The position numbers and the translations under genes were made by a program. The notes below the pieces were generated by a model. That model did no database searches, was not told where the DNA came from, and was given only the letters and a program-made list of their open reading frames with translations. A stretch of DNA of 34,982 nt from an uncultured OCS116 cluster bacterium (GTDB lineage Bacteria; Pseudomonadota; Alphaproteobacteria; Rhizobiales; TMED25), in the NCBI GenBank assembly GCA_902538185.1, contig CACBED010000004.1, positions 1 to 34,982 of the forward strand. The letters are read 5' to 3'. Positions 1-8,329 of the stretch are shown one piece after another (the first letter of the stretch is position 1; the number at the start of each line of letters is the position of its first letter).

Positions 1-940
1 TAGAGAGCGTAACAATCACCGTTTCATTATTTTCATCGAGCGTATCATTCACAATACTCGCTATTGTTATTGTACCCGATGTGTTGCCTGATGTTATTGT
101 TAATGTACCGTTTGCTAATGTATAATCAGTGCCGCTGCCTGTAGCCGTGCCAGTAACAGTATAGTCTACAGTCACGTTCTCTGAATAAGAGTCTGATAAA
201 TCTACTGTTAAGTTAGCTGATGAAGATGACTCTGCTGCGCTAGAGCTTGTGAGATTAAAGTCAACGGTTGGCTCCTGTTCGACGGCAGTAAATACTCTAA
301 TATAATCCCCATATGTTCCGTTTTTGACACCTATTCTAAGGGTTTTACTATCTGATCCAATCGAGACCCAGTCATGAGATGTTGTTGAAAAAGTTGTTGT
401 ATCAGTATAAAGATTGAAGTTTTCTAATTCTCTTGCACTGAATCCGTCATTACTTGAAACTGGATATGTGGCGCCACTTTTAGATACATTTGTCAAAAAT
501 ATAGTCTTCGTAGGATCATTAGAAAATCCATATATTTCATTATCAAAAATAATTTGACCAATTTCATCGACCCTGTCAGATTTAGAGTGATTATCATTCA
601 TAAAGACCAAATAAGAATTAACCGGTGTGCTAGCCGTATTTATTGAAACATTGGTGTTACCATCATCATCAAAGTCCATTGTGAGTGTACCAGCATTCGA
701 TATATTCTCACGTTCGAGTGCTATTATAAAATCAAATCCAGAGTCTGACCTTTGACCACTAGAGTTTTGTTTTCGTGATCGAAAGTCTGTCGCCGAATGC
801 TTTTCCTCAACAAAACTATTAACGGATGTTATACCGTTGTTTGCAAGAGATGGAACTACATATATGAACTGAAAAATGAATATAACGCCAAATAATAATG
901 GCGCTCTTATGAAAAACCTTTGTATACTACTTGTACCCAT
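1..940 (-). CDS. Secreted Calx-beta domain surface protein (5' part, runs off left edge)
   Basis: The frame is open on the minus strand from an ATG at 940 to the window edge, giving about 313 residues without a stop. The start encodes MGTSSIQRFF followed by a hydrophobic stretch and a likely signal peptidase site after VPSLA (about residue 33). The middle (about 35-215) is Asp/Ser/Thr-rich and unrecognised; it includes a DFDDDGNTN stretch that could bind calcium. From about residue 219 the protein has the Calx-beta signature: VDFNLTSSSAAES, then VTVDYTVTGTATGSGTDYT, then NDTLDENNETVIVTLS. Calx-beta repeats occur in large calcium-binding adhesins, and more repeats are expected beyond the edge. 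The gene is divergent from the antiporter at 1071. Export and the Calx-beta fold are well supported; an adhesive role is inference. Confidence 0.75.
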   Translation of the reverse strand, partial: MGTSSIQRFFIRAPLLFGVIFIFQFIYVVPSLANNGITSVNSFVEEKHSATDFRSRKQNSSGQRSDSGFDFIIALERENISNAGTLTMDFDDDGNTNVSINTASTPVNSYLVFMNDNHSKSDRVDEIGQIIFDNEIYGFSNDPTKTIFLTNVSKSGATYPVSSNDGFSARELENFNLYTDTTTFSTTSHDWVSIGSDSKTLRIGVKNGTYGDYIRVFTAVEQEPTVDFNLTSSSAAESSSSANLTVDLSDSYSENVTVDYTVTGTATGSGTDYTLANGTLTITSGNTSGTITIASIVNDTLDENNETVIVTLS

Positions 941-1027
941 CGAAATGCCGCATCTGAATAGAATCAGTTCTGATAAGTATAATTTTCAATCTAGGTAAGT
1001 TAATGGGTGGTTAATGTCGTCAGCCCT

Positions 1028-1036
1028 TGTGGATAA
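1028..1036 (-). promoter_or_regulatory. Single perfect DnaA-box consensus match
   Basis: The nine bases read TTATCCACA on the minus strand, the strict DnaA-box consensus. It lies in the 130-base divergent gap between the Calx-beta gene and the antiporter. No cluster of boxes surrounds it, so this is not an origin. A single match is plausible by chance in 35 kb. Confidence 0.25.
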
Positions 1037-1070
1037 ACCACTTGAGAGGAAAAAATTTGGACTTAGATAA

Positions 1071-2621
1071 ATGGAATTAGTGCTTATCTGGATGACTGGA
1101 GCTTTTTTGGTTGGTCAACTATTTAGGATTATATCCCTTCCTCCCCTTGTTGGGTTTATATTGTCTGGGTATATATTCACAATGCTGGGAATGTCGGATG
1201 ATATTGGACTTCTAAGTATGCCAGCCGAGATTGGTGTCGAATTATTATTATTTTCTATCGGCTTGAAGATAAAACCTTCAGCCTTTTTAAATAGATATTT
1301 GCTAATAGTTGTGCTCATCCATACTATCTTCATAACAGCTATTTACCTCCTCTTATCTGGAATTGACTTGCCGATAGAAGGGAAAATTATTATTTGTATC
1401 GCCCTTTCCTTTTCGAGCACTGTTATCGCAACTAAGTCACTTGAAAGCCGAAAGGAGTTAACCTCATTCCATGGACGCTTGTCTGTTCTAATTATTATTT
1501 TTCAAGATATCATAGCCCTATTTCTTTTAGGATATATGCAATCAAACAATTTATCTCTTAATACGCTATATCTTCTTGCTATACCTATATTTATACCATT
1601 AATCAAATTTATTCTAAACCGGATTGAGGATGATGAAGAGTTACTCCTTCTTGCAACGTTGATAATTGCACTCTTCCTCGGGGCATATGTATTTAAATAT
1701 TTCGGACTAACTGGAGAAATTGGCGCTCTGGTATTAGGTATCCTTCTATCTGGATATCGTTCAGCTGAAAAACTGTCTGAGAAAATTTGGAGTTTAAGAG
1801 AAATGCTATTGCTAGCTTTTTTTGTCTCAATTGGAATGCAAATAACTCTCACCAGTGACTCATTTCAATTATTCTTGATATTAATGTCACTTCTAATCAT
1901 AAAATCAATCATACTATTTTCATTACTTATCTTCTTCAAACTCAGAGCGTATACAGCCTTTCTCATGACGATATCACTAACTACATTTTCAGAGTTTTCA
2001 CTCATTGTTTTATCTATTTTGAGCAGTCAAATTATTATCGATGAAAGCATTATATCGGGCATCATCTTATCTGTAAGTGTAAGCTTTATTATAGCAGCAA
2101 TCCTAAATAAGCATGCCCACAAGATATATGAGTTAATCGAAGATTATATAGTTAGAGTCGAAAGAAAGACGCACCATCCTGATGAAGAACCGCATACATG
2201 TGGTGATTCCGAAGTTATGATACTTGGCTTAGGTAGATTTGGTGGCGCAATTCTTGAACTTTTACAAGAAAATAAGATTAAGTCGGCTGGTTTTGATAGT
2301 AATACCGATCTTGTAAAAAGTTTTATTAAAAAAAATAGAAGGGTAGCTTTTGCCGACGCGGAAGATCCCGGATTTTGGTCTAAACTTAGATTTGGTAAAT
2401 TAAGAGTTATTATATTGGCTCTGCCTGAATATGAAGCCCAAAAAAGATCAATTATACAAGCGAGGAAATATGGCTTTGATGGAAAAATCATTGTTCCATC
2501 AAGGACCAAAGAGGATACGAATGAGCTTGAGGTACTAGGCGCTGATATTATTTTTGACGCATATGAAGCAGCGGCCATTGGTATCTCTGATAGCTTAGTC
2601 AAGAATATTGGTGATTCTTAA
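1071..2621 (+). CDS. CPA2-family monovalent cation:proton antiporter with RCK/TrkA-N domain (KefB/YbaL-like)
   Basis: This 516-residue inner-membrane protein has about 12 hydrophobic segments over residues 1-345. They carry hallmarks of the KefB/KefC family, including SFSSTVIATKSL (113-124) and FQDI (144-147). A hydrophilic linker leads to a cytosolic TrkA-N/RCK nucleotide-binding domain beginning at EVMILGLGRFGG (381-392), with the GxGxxG dinucleotide loop. The family exchanges K+ or Na+ for protons and is gated by nucleotides or thiols bound at the RCK domain. A stop lies directly before the ATG at 1071, which fixes the start; no strong Shine-Dalgarno is present. The sirtuin-like gene follows 27 bases later. 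Ion specificity cannot be read from the sequence. Confidence 0.9.
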   Translation: MELVLIWMTGAFLVGQLFRIISLPPLVGFILSGYIFTMLGMSDDIGLLSMPAEIGVELLLFSIGLKIKPSAFLNRYLLIVVLIHTIFITAIYLLLSGIDLPIEGKIIICIALSFSSTVIATKSLESRKELTSFHGRLSVLIIIFQDIIALFLLGYMQSNNLSLNTLYLLAIPIFIPLIKFILNRIEDDEELLLLATLIIALFLGAYVFKYFGLTGEIGALVLGILLSGYRSAEKLSEKIWSLREMLLLAFFVSIGMQITLTSDSFQLFLILMSLLIIKSIILFSLLIFFKLRAYTAFLMTISLTTFSEFSLIVLSILSSQIIIDESIISGIILSVSVSFIIAAILNKHAHKIYELIEDYIVRVERKTHHPDEEPHTCGDSEVMILGLGRFGGAILELLQENKIKSAGFDSNTDLVKSFIKKNRRVAFADAEDPGFWSKLRFGKLRVIILALPEYEAQKRSIIQARKYGFDGKIIVPSRTKEDTNELEVLGADIIFDAYEAAAIGISDSLVKNIGDS

Positions 2622-2648
2622 TTCAAAGTAATCGTGTTATAACTTCTT

Positions 2649-3401
2649 ATGACTGAAAATACTCTTTATATAACAGGCGCTGGTGTAAGTGCGGAAAGTG
2701 GTATACCAACTTTCCGAGGGAACGACGGGTTCTGGACTATTGGAAGCGTAAATTACACACCGCAAGAGATGGCGACACGTCATATGTATCAGAAAAATCC
2801 AGAAGAGTTTCTTCTATGGTACTTTAAAAGATTTGCATCATATCGAAATGTCATGCCAAATAAAGTCCATCATTTTTTATCAAACAAAAGACTTATTACA
2901 CAAAATGTTGACGGCTTGGATGGCAAAGCCGGAAACCAAAACTATATTCCGATTCACGGAAGACTTGATAAAGCACTGATTTATGATGAGATGGATCATT
3001 TTTTAGAGCTAACAGATGCTCCATGGGATGAGGTTGATGAACTGATTGACGGAGAAAATAATGACATCAAAATAAAACTTCTTGATGCATTTAAAATATC
3101 AAAAGAAACAAAAAAACCAGAACTGGGGAAGTCCCTGCGTCCTTTCATATTATTATTTGATGAGTATTACACCGATCAATACAGAATGTCTGAAGCAGAG
3201 TCTTGGATGAGAAATGCCGATCACTACATATTTATGGGTACCTCGTTCAGTGTAAATATAACAAATATAGCTTTAAGGTATGCAATACAAAATAATGCGC
3301 TTATTGAAATAGTTGACCCTGAGCCTGTGGATTTGGGAATACCAAATATCAAATATCACAAATCAAAAGCGCAAGATTATATTCTAAATAAATTCTGTTG
3401 A
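2649..3401 (+). CDS. Sir2-family (sirtuin-like) protein lacking the zinc cysteines
   Basis: This 250-residue protein has the sirtuin NAD-binding core. GAGVSAESGIPTFRG lies at residues 10-24, TQNVDGLD at 84-91 (family norm TQNIDGLH), the catalytic-type His at 103 in IPIHG, RPFILLFDE at 164-172 and GTSFSV at 197-202. Classical sirtuins use NAD+ to remove acyl groups from lysines and hold a structural zinc with two CxxC pairs. Here the only cysteine is the last residue, so the zinc ribbon is absent; the segment at about 105-160 is acidic and helical-looking instead. It overlaps the LysE gene by one base (TGATG), so the two are probably co-transcribed. It could be a deacylase, ADP-ribosyltransferase or NAD-consuming enzyme; only the fold is secure. 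Confidence 0.8.
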   Translation: MTENTLYITGAGVSAESGIPTFRGNDGFWTIGSVNYTPQEMATRHMYQKNPEEFLLWYFKRFASYRNVMPNKVHHFLSNKRLITQNVDGLDGKAGNQNYIPIHGRLDKALIYDEMDHFLELTDAPWDEVDELIDGENNDIKIKLLDAFKISKETKKPELGKSLRPFILLFDEYYTDQYRMSEAESWMRNADHYIFMGTSFSVNITNIALRYAIQNNALIEIVDPEPVDLGIPNIKYHKSKAQDYILNKFC

Positions 3402-4012
3402 TGATTGAGTTGATGGGCATTGAAGTAATTTTCGCACTCTTTATTTTTGCATTCGTAGCCTCAATAACGCCGGGTCCGAATAATATTATGCTAATGGCTT
3501 CTGGAACCAACTTTGGCTTTCGTAAAACTTTTCCCCACATACTTGGTATCAATATAGGATTTAGTACACTCGTCTTCGGTGTGGGAATTGGTCTAATGGA
3601 AATCTTTAATGCAATTCCTTTTACACAAATAATTCTTAAGTTACTATGTGGAGGGTATCTAATATATCTATCGTACAGAATTGCAATATCCTCATCAGGC
3701 ATTGAAAAAAATGGTGAGCAAAAATCAAAACCATTATCATTTTTCCAGGCTTTACTATTTCAGTGGGTTAACCCAAAAGGCTGGAGTATGTCACTGACTG
3801 CAATTTCTATATACTCACCAACAAATTCATTATCGGGTATTATCCTCGTAACCGCGGCCTTTTCACTTGCAAATCTTCCCTGCCAATGTTTATGGGCTTT
3901 ACTGGGCCAACAATTTCGTCGTCTTATGACGAACAGCAGATTGAAAATATTCAATTATACTATGGCAGGACTGCTGCTGCTTACACTTATTCAAATAATA
4001 ATGATTAGCTGA
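3401..4012 (+). CDS. LysE/RhtB-family amino-acid exporter
   Basis: This 203-residue integral membrane protein has about six hydrophobic segments. The family signature SITPGPNNIMLMASG near residues 20-34 is followed by GFRKTFPHILGINIGF, typical of LysE/RhtB exporters that move amino acids or homoserine lactone-like compounds out of the cytoplasm. I place the start at the ATG at 3401, whose A is also the last base of the upstream stop (TGATG coupling). A TTG one codon earlier is in frame. The gene closes the three-gene plus-strand group that begins with the antiporter. The exported substrate is unknown. Confidence 0.88.
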   Translation: MIELMGIEVIFALFIFAFVASITPGPNNIMLMASGTNFGFRKTFPHILGINIGFSTLVFGVGIGLMEIFNAIPFTQIILKLLCGGYLIYLSYRIAISSSGIEKNGEQKSKPLSFFQALLFQWVNPKGWSMSLTAISIYSPTNSLSGIILVTAAFSLANLPCQCLWALLGQQFRRLMTNSRLKIFNYTMAGLLLLTLIQIIMIS

Positions 4013-4033
4013 GCTATACGGCAATTTTTCATC

Positions 4034-4057
4034 ACAATTACGGCTTGTAATAATTGT
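4034..4057 (+). other. Imperfect hairpin in the 93-base gap after the LysE gene
   Basis: The left arm ACAATTAC (4034-4041) and right arm GTAATAATTGT (4047-4057) pair across a GGCTT loop, with a three-base bulge on the right side. It lies just after the exporter gene and before the AbrB gene. There is no clean T-tract after it, so an intrinsic terminator is possible but weakly supported. Nothing else is evident in this gap. Confidence 0.2.
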
Positions 4058-4105
4058 ATATTGTATTACTTTAAGGGTACCTATTAATAACCAAATTCAC
4101 ACTAG

Positions 4106-5155
4106 ATGCACAATTTCATTGTTAAGAACATTATTTCTCTATTAATGGGTTTTGTTGGTGGGTATCTTTTTGCGCTATATAATTTTCCTCTACCATGGAT
4201 GCTTGGCTCTTTTACTATTTCACTTTTTTTATCAATACCCATTGGCTACTTTGACATTGATAATAGGCTACGAAGAGTTGCTTTACCAATTTTAGGTGTT
4301 CTGATCGGCACCTCGTTTACACCCGAAATTTTGAAGCAAGTCTATAGCTGGCCCAAAGGAATCTCCCTTGTGTTCATTTATGCCTTTATCGTGTCTTTAA
4401 TCGGTTATATTTACTATCGTAAAATCGCCAAATGGGATGTGGTAACGTCGATATTTTCTGCACCTCCAGGTGGCCTAGCCGAACTGGTGTTTATTGGCTC
4501 TGATGCCGGTGCAGATGAGAGAAAAATGATACTTGTACACTCACTCCGGATTGCTCTAGTTGTCATTACCAGCGCTATAATTATTAAATTCTATTTCAAT
4601 ACAGATTTTGCTCGCATTATTATTGAAAATCCTCCGCTACACCTTATTGGTTTTTCAGATTGGTTTATCATGCTGTTCTGTGCAGTGGTAGGAAGTATTT
4701 TAGGCTTAAAGTATAAATTACCCGGGGGCGCTCTCTTTGGGGCACTTTTGCTTAGTGCCTTTTTTCACCTCACATCATTAACGGAAGTGAAGCCACCCTC
4801 TTTTATTGTTGCTTCTGCGCAGATTATACTTGGCACAAGTCTTGGGGTAAGATTTCATGGTATCACAAAAAAAGAATTCAAAGATACCGTTACTCACGGC
4901 TTCGTTATGGCAATCATAATGATAAGTACAGCTTTAGCCATTGCAGTTATCAGTAGTAATATCGTAGCTATGGATCCAAGAGCCTTATATTTATCTATGG
5001 CGCCCGGTGGCTTTACTGAAATGCTTCTGCTCTCACTTGCAATCGGGGTAGAATCGGCTTTTATAGCAACTTGTCATTGTCTTAGAATTTTTTTAATATT
5101 ATCATGCATACCGTTTGCATCGTATATGACAAAAAATAATAGGAGCCATAAATGA
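4106..5155 (+). CDS. AbrB-family (COG3180) integral membrane protein
   Basis: This 349-residue polytopic membrane protein contains two related halves. Each has the family hallmark Pro-Gly-Gly motif: PPGGLAEL at 120-127 and APGGFTEM at 299-306. That internal duplication is characteristic of the bacterial AbrB / so-called ammonia monooxygenase regulator family. It is unrelated to the AbrB DNA-binding regulator and has no firmly established function; a transport role is usually supposed. The stop overlaps the start of the TarD-like gene as ATGA, with AGGAG upstream of that second start, so the two are translationally coupled. An uptake role for the dehydratase substrate is a reasonable inference but unproven. 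Confidence 0.85.
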   Translation: MHNFIVKNIISLLMGFVGGYLFALYNFPLPWMLGSFTISLFLSIPIGYFDIDNRLRRVALPILGVLIGTSFTPEILKQVYSWPKGISLVFIYAFIVSLIGYIYYRKIAKWDVVTSIFSAPPGGLAELVFIGSDAGADERKMILVHSLRIALVVITSAIIIKFYFNTDFARIIIENPPLHLIGFSDWFIMLFCAVVGSILGLKYKLPGGALFGALLLSAFFHLTSLTEVKPPSFIVASAQIILGTSLGVRFHGITKKEFKDTVTHGFVMAIIMISTALAIAVISSNIVAMDPRALYLSMAPGGFTEMLLLSLAIGVESAFIATCHCLRIFLILSCIPFASYMTKNNRSHK

Positions 5156-6306
5156 AGATTATTGATATAAAGGAAAACTCAATTAAACTTAATCTTTCCC
5201 TAAGTAATTCAATGTTCTCATTTAAAGAAATGACAACCTCAATTGTCAAAGTAGTAATTGATGATGGAAAAAATACACACACAGGTTACGCATTCAATTC
5301 TACGGGGAGATATGCATGCGGTGATCAAATGCGCAATAGATTTATACCTCGCCTATTAAATGCTAGTGATAACGATCTACTCGATGATGATGGATGCATT
5401 GATACAATGAAAGCCCTTCATGTAATGCTTGTCGGAGAAAAGCCTGGTGGTGACATGGAGAGATCTGTGCCCATTGGAACAATTGAAACAGCCTTATGGG
5501 ATGCAATTGCAAAATCACAAGATCTGCCACTATACAAGCTATTATCGATTAAATTTCCTAATTATACATCTACCGATAAGATGTTTTGTTATGTTGGGGG
5601 CGGTTATTATGACGTGGGCAAGACCATTGATGACCTCAAAGATGAGATAAAAAGAAATTTTGATAATGGGTATCGTTTAATGAAAATAAAGATAGGTGGC
5701 GCTCCTATCAAAGAGGATATTATGAGAGTGGAAGCGGCTATTGAAGCAACCGGCTCGGCAGAAAAAGTCGCCTTAGACGCAAATGGTGGACTCAAAGAAA
5801 GCAATTACCTTAGCTACGCGAAAGAGCTATCTTCCTATGGCTTAAAATGGTTTGAGGAGCCGACACATCCATCAAATTTTTCGAGATACAATGAATTTAT
5901 AAATCTATATGGTAATGCCGTTGCAGGTGGCGAAAATCTGTACTCGATTCAAGATTTTCTTAATCTGGCAAAGTACGGTGGTTTTCGTGAGAGTCAAGAC
6001 ATAATTCAAATAGATGTACCCCAAAGTTATGGGATCAGTTATTTCAATGAGGTGCTAAAGGAGTTAGAAGCGATTAACTGGGATGTTAGTTCGATTATGC
6101 CCCACGGTGGCAACCAGATGTCACTTCATATAGCTTGCGGATTTGGGCTATCAATGTGTGAAGCTTACCCAAATGTGTTTGGAGTTTTTTCTGGATATGA
6201 TGATAATTACCAATTAAATGATGGATACCTCAAATTAAACGAGAATCCGGGGATTGGTTTTGAAGGTCAACATGACCTCTTTAATTTATTTAAGAATATA
6301 GAATAG
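5152..6306 (+). CDS. Enolase-superfamily acid-sugar dehydratase, D(-)-tartrate dehydratase-like
   Basis: This 384-residue protein is a mandelate-racemase-type member of the enolase superfamily. It closely follows the pattern I recall for Bradyrhizobium D(-)-tartrate dehydratase (TarD): FKEMTTSIVKV, GYAFNSTGRYACGDQMRNRF and GEKPGGDMERSVPIGT. In the barrel, the KxK pair is K178/K180. The Mg2+ ligands are D209 (ALDANG), E235 (WFEEP) and E261 (AGGENLYS). The general acid/base His is H318 (MPHGGNQMS). The expected reaction is Mg2+-dependent dehydration of a hydroxy-diacid to a keto acid, for tartrate giving oxaloacetate. All catalytic residues are present. It starts inside the stop of the AbrB gene and abuts the next gene with no gap. 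Exact substrate is inferred. Confidence 0.82.
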   Translation: MKIIDIKENSIKLNLSLSNSMFSFKEMTTSIVKVVIDDGKNTHTGYAFNSTGRYACGDQMRNRFIPRLLNASDNDLLDDDGCIDTMKALHVMLVGEKPGGDMERSVPIGTIETALWDAIAKSQDLPLYKLLSIKFPNYTSTDKMFCYVGGGYYDVGKTIDDLKDEIKRNFDNGYRLMKIKIGGAPIKEDIMRVEAAIEATGSAEKVALDANGGLKESNYLSYAKELSSYGLKWFEEPTHPSNFSRYNEFINLYGNAVAGGENLYSIQDFLNLAKYGGFRESQDIIQIDVPQSYGISYFNEVLKELEAINWDVSSIMPHGGNQMSLHIACGFGLSMCEAYPNVFGVFSGYDDNYQLNDGYLKLNENPGIGFEGQHDLFNLFKNIE

Positions 6307-7452
6307 ATGCAGAAATATAAGATTGCGATCGTTGGCTCAGGTATAATTGGTATGACATTAGCTCTTCAATTAAGCACAATTAACCATATAAATATAACTT
6401 TGTTTGGGAAAAAGCCGAAATACAGTGAATTTAAGACTACAGCAATATTAGCAACCTCATTTAACTTATATGAACGACTTTTGGGCCTGGATAAGTCACA
6501 ACTACAAATCTCAAAATTAAAAAAATTTAAAATCATAGATGAATTAAAAACAAAAAAGAAAATTATAGACTTCGACGCTGAAGAAATTAATCTCGATAGT
6601 TTTGCCTATAACATTAGAGATAATTTTTTGGCTGACCGGCTTTACAAAGAAATAAGAAATAATGACTCTATCATTTTTAAGGGTGAATTTATAGAAGGCC
6701 TAGAGGATAATCTAAACAGCACAATTCTCAATACATCAGATGGGGCAGCGGAATTCGACTTGGTAATTGGTGCAGACGGCCGTAATTCAATTATAAGAGA
6801 ATTAGCAGAAATAAATTACTCAAAAAAAACCTACAAAGAGAGCATTTTAGTTACCGAAATTGATCATAGTATTCCAAATAACAACACAAGTTTTGAAATC
6901 CATCGAAATGGTAGTTTGCTTACGTCGGTTCCAACAAGTAATAAAAAATCTGCAATTGTGATGATTGATGACTCTGAAAAGATTGATAGTCTTGATTGGG
7001 ATAATCTTAATAAAATAATTAACGATAGTCTCTCCACATACCTTGGTAATACAATTACGAACAATAAATATTCAATACTTCCTAGCGAAACAATTAACGT
7101 CGAAAAATTATATCGAAATAGAGTAATATTGGTTGGGGAGTCCGCGCATGTAATACCCCCTATAGGAGCTCAAGGCCTCAACCTTGGATTACGAGATATA
7201 ATTACTTTTTCTAATTTATTATTAGATAATGATGCAAAAGACCCTGGTACAAAATCCATTTTAAGTAGCTATAATAATATGCGTTGGCTTGATATTTATA
7301 AAAGGTATAAGTCTGTAAATTTACTGTATCAGAGCATGATGAATAACAATGTAGGATATTCTGCTGTTAGAAATATTGGCTTCTTAACCTTGAACAGGTC
7401 GAGGAGGATCCGAAATATACTCCTGACAGAGGGTCTATCACTTAATAAATAA
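6307..7452 (+). CDS. UbiH/COQ6-like FAD-dependent aromatic monooxygenase
   Basis: This 381-residue flavoprotein has the three signatures of class A flavin hydroxylases. The GxGxxG dinucleotide fold is VGSGIIG (9-15), the DG motif is VIGADGRNS (153-161), and the FAD ribityl-binding segment is VILVGESAHVIPP (273-285) followed by GAQGLNLGLRD. The usual GDAAH reads GESAH here. The UbiH/UbiF/Coq6 group hydroxylates the ubiquinone ring at the membrane. Its start codon follows the stop of the TarD-like gene immediately, and the acyltransferase starts 10 bases after its end. No other ubiquinone genes are nearby, so the ring position cannot be assigned; a non-ubiquinone aromatic substrate is possible. 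Confidence 0.82.
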   Translation: MQKYKIAIVGSGIIGMTLALQLSTINHINITLFGKKPKYSEFKTTAILATSFNLYERLLGLDKSQLQISKLKKFKIIDELKTKKKIIDFDAEEINLDSFAYNIRDNFLADRLYKEIRNNDSIIFKGEFIEGLEDNLNSTILNTSDGAAEFDLVIGADGRNSIIRELAEINYSKKTYKESILVTEIDHSIPNNNTSFEIHRNGSLLTSVPTSNKKSAIVMIDDSEKIDSLDWDNLNKIINDSLSTYLGNTITNNKYSILPSETINVEKLYRNRVILVGESAHVIPPIGAQGLNLGLRDIITFSNLLLDNDAKDPGTKSILSSYNNMRWLDIYKRYKSVNLLYQSMMNNNVGYSAVRNIGFLTLNRSRRIRNILLTEGLSLNK

Positions 7453-7462
7453 TGTATTTGAT

Positions 7463-8329
7463 ATGAAAAGAATAAGGCAATTTATTGAATATTTATTTGT
7501 TCTCTTTTTTTATTACCTGATTTCATTAGTCCCAGTAGCTTTGGGTTCAAAGATAACTGGCTATTTGAGTATGTTGTTATTCATGTCTTTTTCTCGAAAA
7601 AGAAAAAAGAGGCTTAAGGGCCAACTCAGTAAATATATGAATTTAAGTGAGAGAGAGTCGCATCAATATGCTAAATTAATTTATTACCATTTTGGTCAGA
7701 ATATGGCAGAGTTAGCTATGATTAAAACGATGCTGAAAAAGAAAAAATTCAGCTATCCTAAACTACCAGATCAAGACAGAAAAGGTAATATTTATGTTGC
7801 GGCACATTTCAGTAATTGGGAAGTCACAGGCGTACCATTCTATCAATCAGGTCAAAAAACTGCCTGTGTCTATAGACATATAAGTAATCCATTTATTGAT
7901 GGATTTATACTTAAACGAAGGTCACAAATCTTTACAGGAGGTTGTTACGAAAAATTTAATGTAACGGCAATCGACCTTACTAAAATAATAAATAATAATA
8001 TTAATATTTTTTTGGTTTGCGATGAAAGACGCTTCAACGGAATAAAAATAGATTTTTTAGGGCATAAGGCCTATTGCAATACAGTTCCAGCATTGCTAGT
8101 GCGCAGAACTGGCGCTAATATTTACACAATAAGAGCTGATAGAGAAAGAAATTCCAATTACACCTTTGCTATTGACAAGATCGACATGGGAAAAAACAAG
8201 GATAAAGATAATACTATCTTGAATATAACAATTAAAATAAATAATATTTATAGAAATTGGATACTATCAAATCCATCCGAATGGTGGCTATGGAATCACG
8301 AGAAATGGAAACAAAAAAATGAAGAATAG
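7463..8329 (+). CDS. LpxL/HtrB-family lipid A (lauroyl-type) acyltransferase
   Basis: This 288-residue protein has an N-terminal membrane anchor (about residues 8-42), a basic patch (RKRKKRLKG) and the acyltransferase HX4E motif as HFSNWE (H115-E120). A second conserved-type block, NIFLVCDERRFNGIKIDFLG, carries the substrate-positioning basic residues. Family members transfer an acyl chain from acyl-ACP to lipid A precursors on the inner face of the inner membrane. The gene overlaps hspQ by 11 bases and follows the UbiH-like gene by 10. At 288 residues it is slightly shorter than typical LpxL (about 300). This implies an LPS-bearing Gram-negative host; the exact acyl position is unknown. Confidence 0.85.
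   Translation: MKRIRQFIEYLFVLFFYYLISLVPVALGSKITGYLSMLLFMSFSRKRKKRLKGQLSKYMNLSERESHQYAKLIYYHFGQNMAELAMIKTMLKKKKFSYPKLPDQDRKGNIYVAAHFSNWEVTGVPFYQSGQKTACVYRHISNPFIDGFILKRRSQIFTGGCYEKFNVTAIDLTKIINNNINIFLVCDERRFNGIKIDFLGHKAYCNTVPALLVRRTGANIYTIRADRERNSNYTFAIDKIDMGKNKDKDNTILNITIKINNIYRNWILSNPSEWWLWNHEKWKQKNEE

Noticed and set aside
1115-1852. Long minus-strand frames inside the antiporter gene
   Set aside because: They lie opposite a clearly recognised transporter, have no family resemblance, and look like codon-bias shadows.
4034-4057. Hairpin after the LysE gene considered as an intrinsic terminator
   Set aside because: The stem is bulged and no T-tract follows, so it is listed only as an imperfect hairpin.
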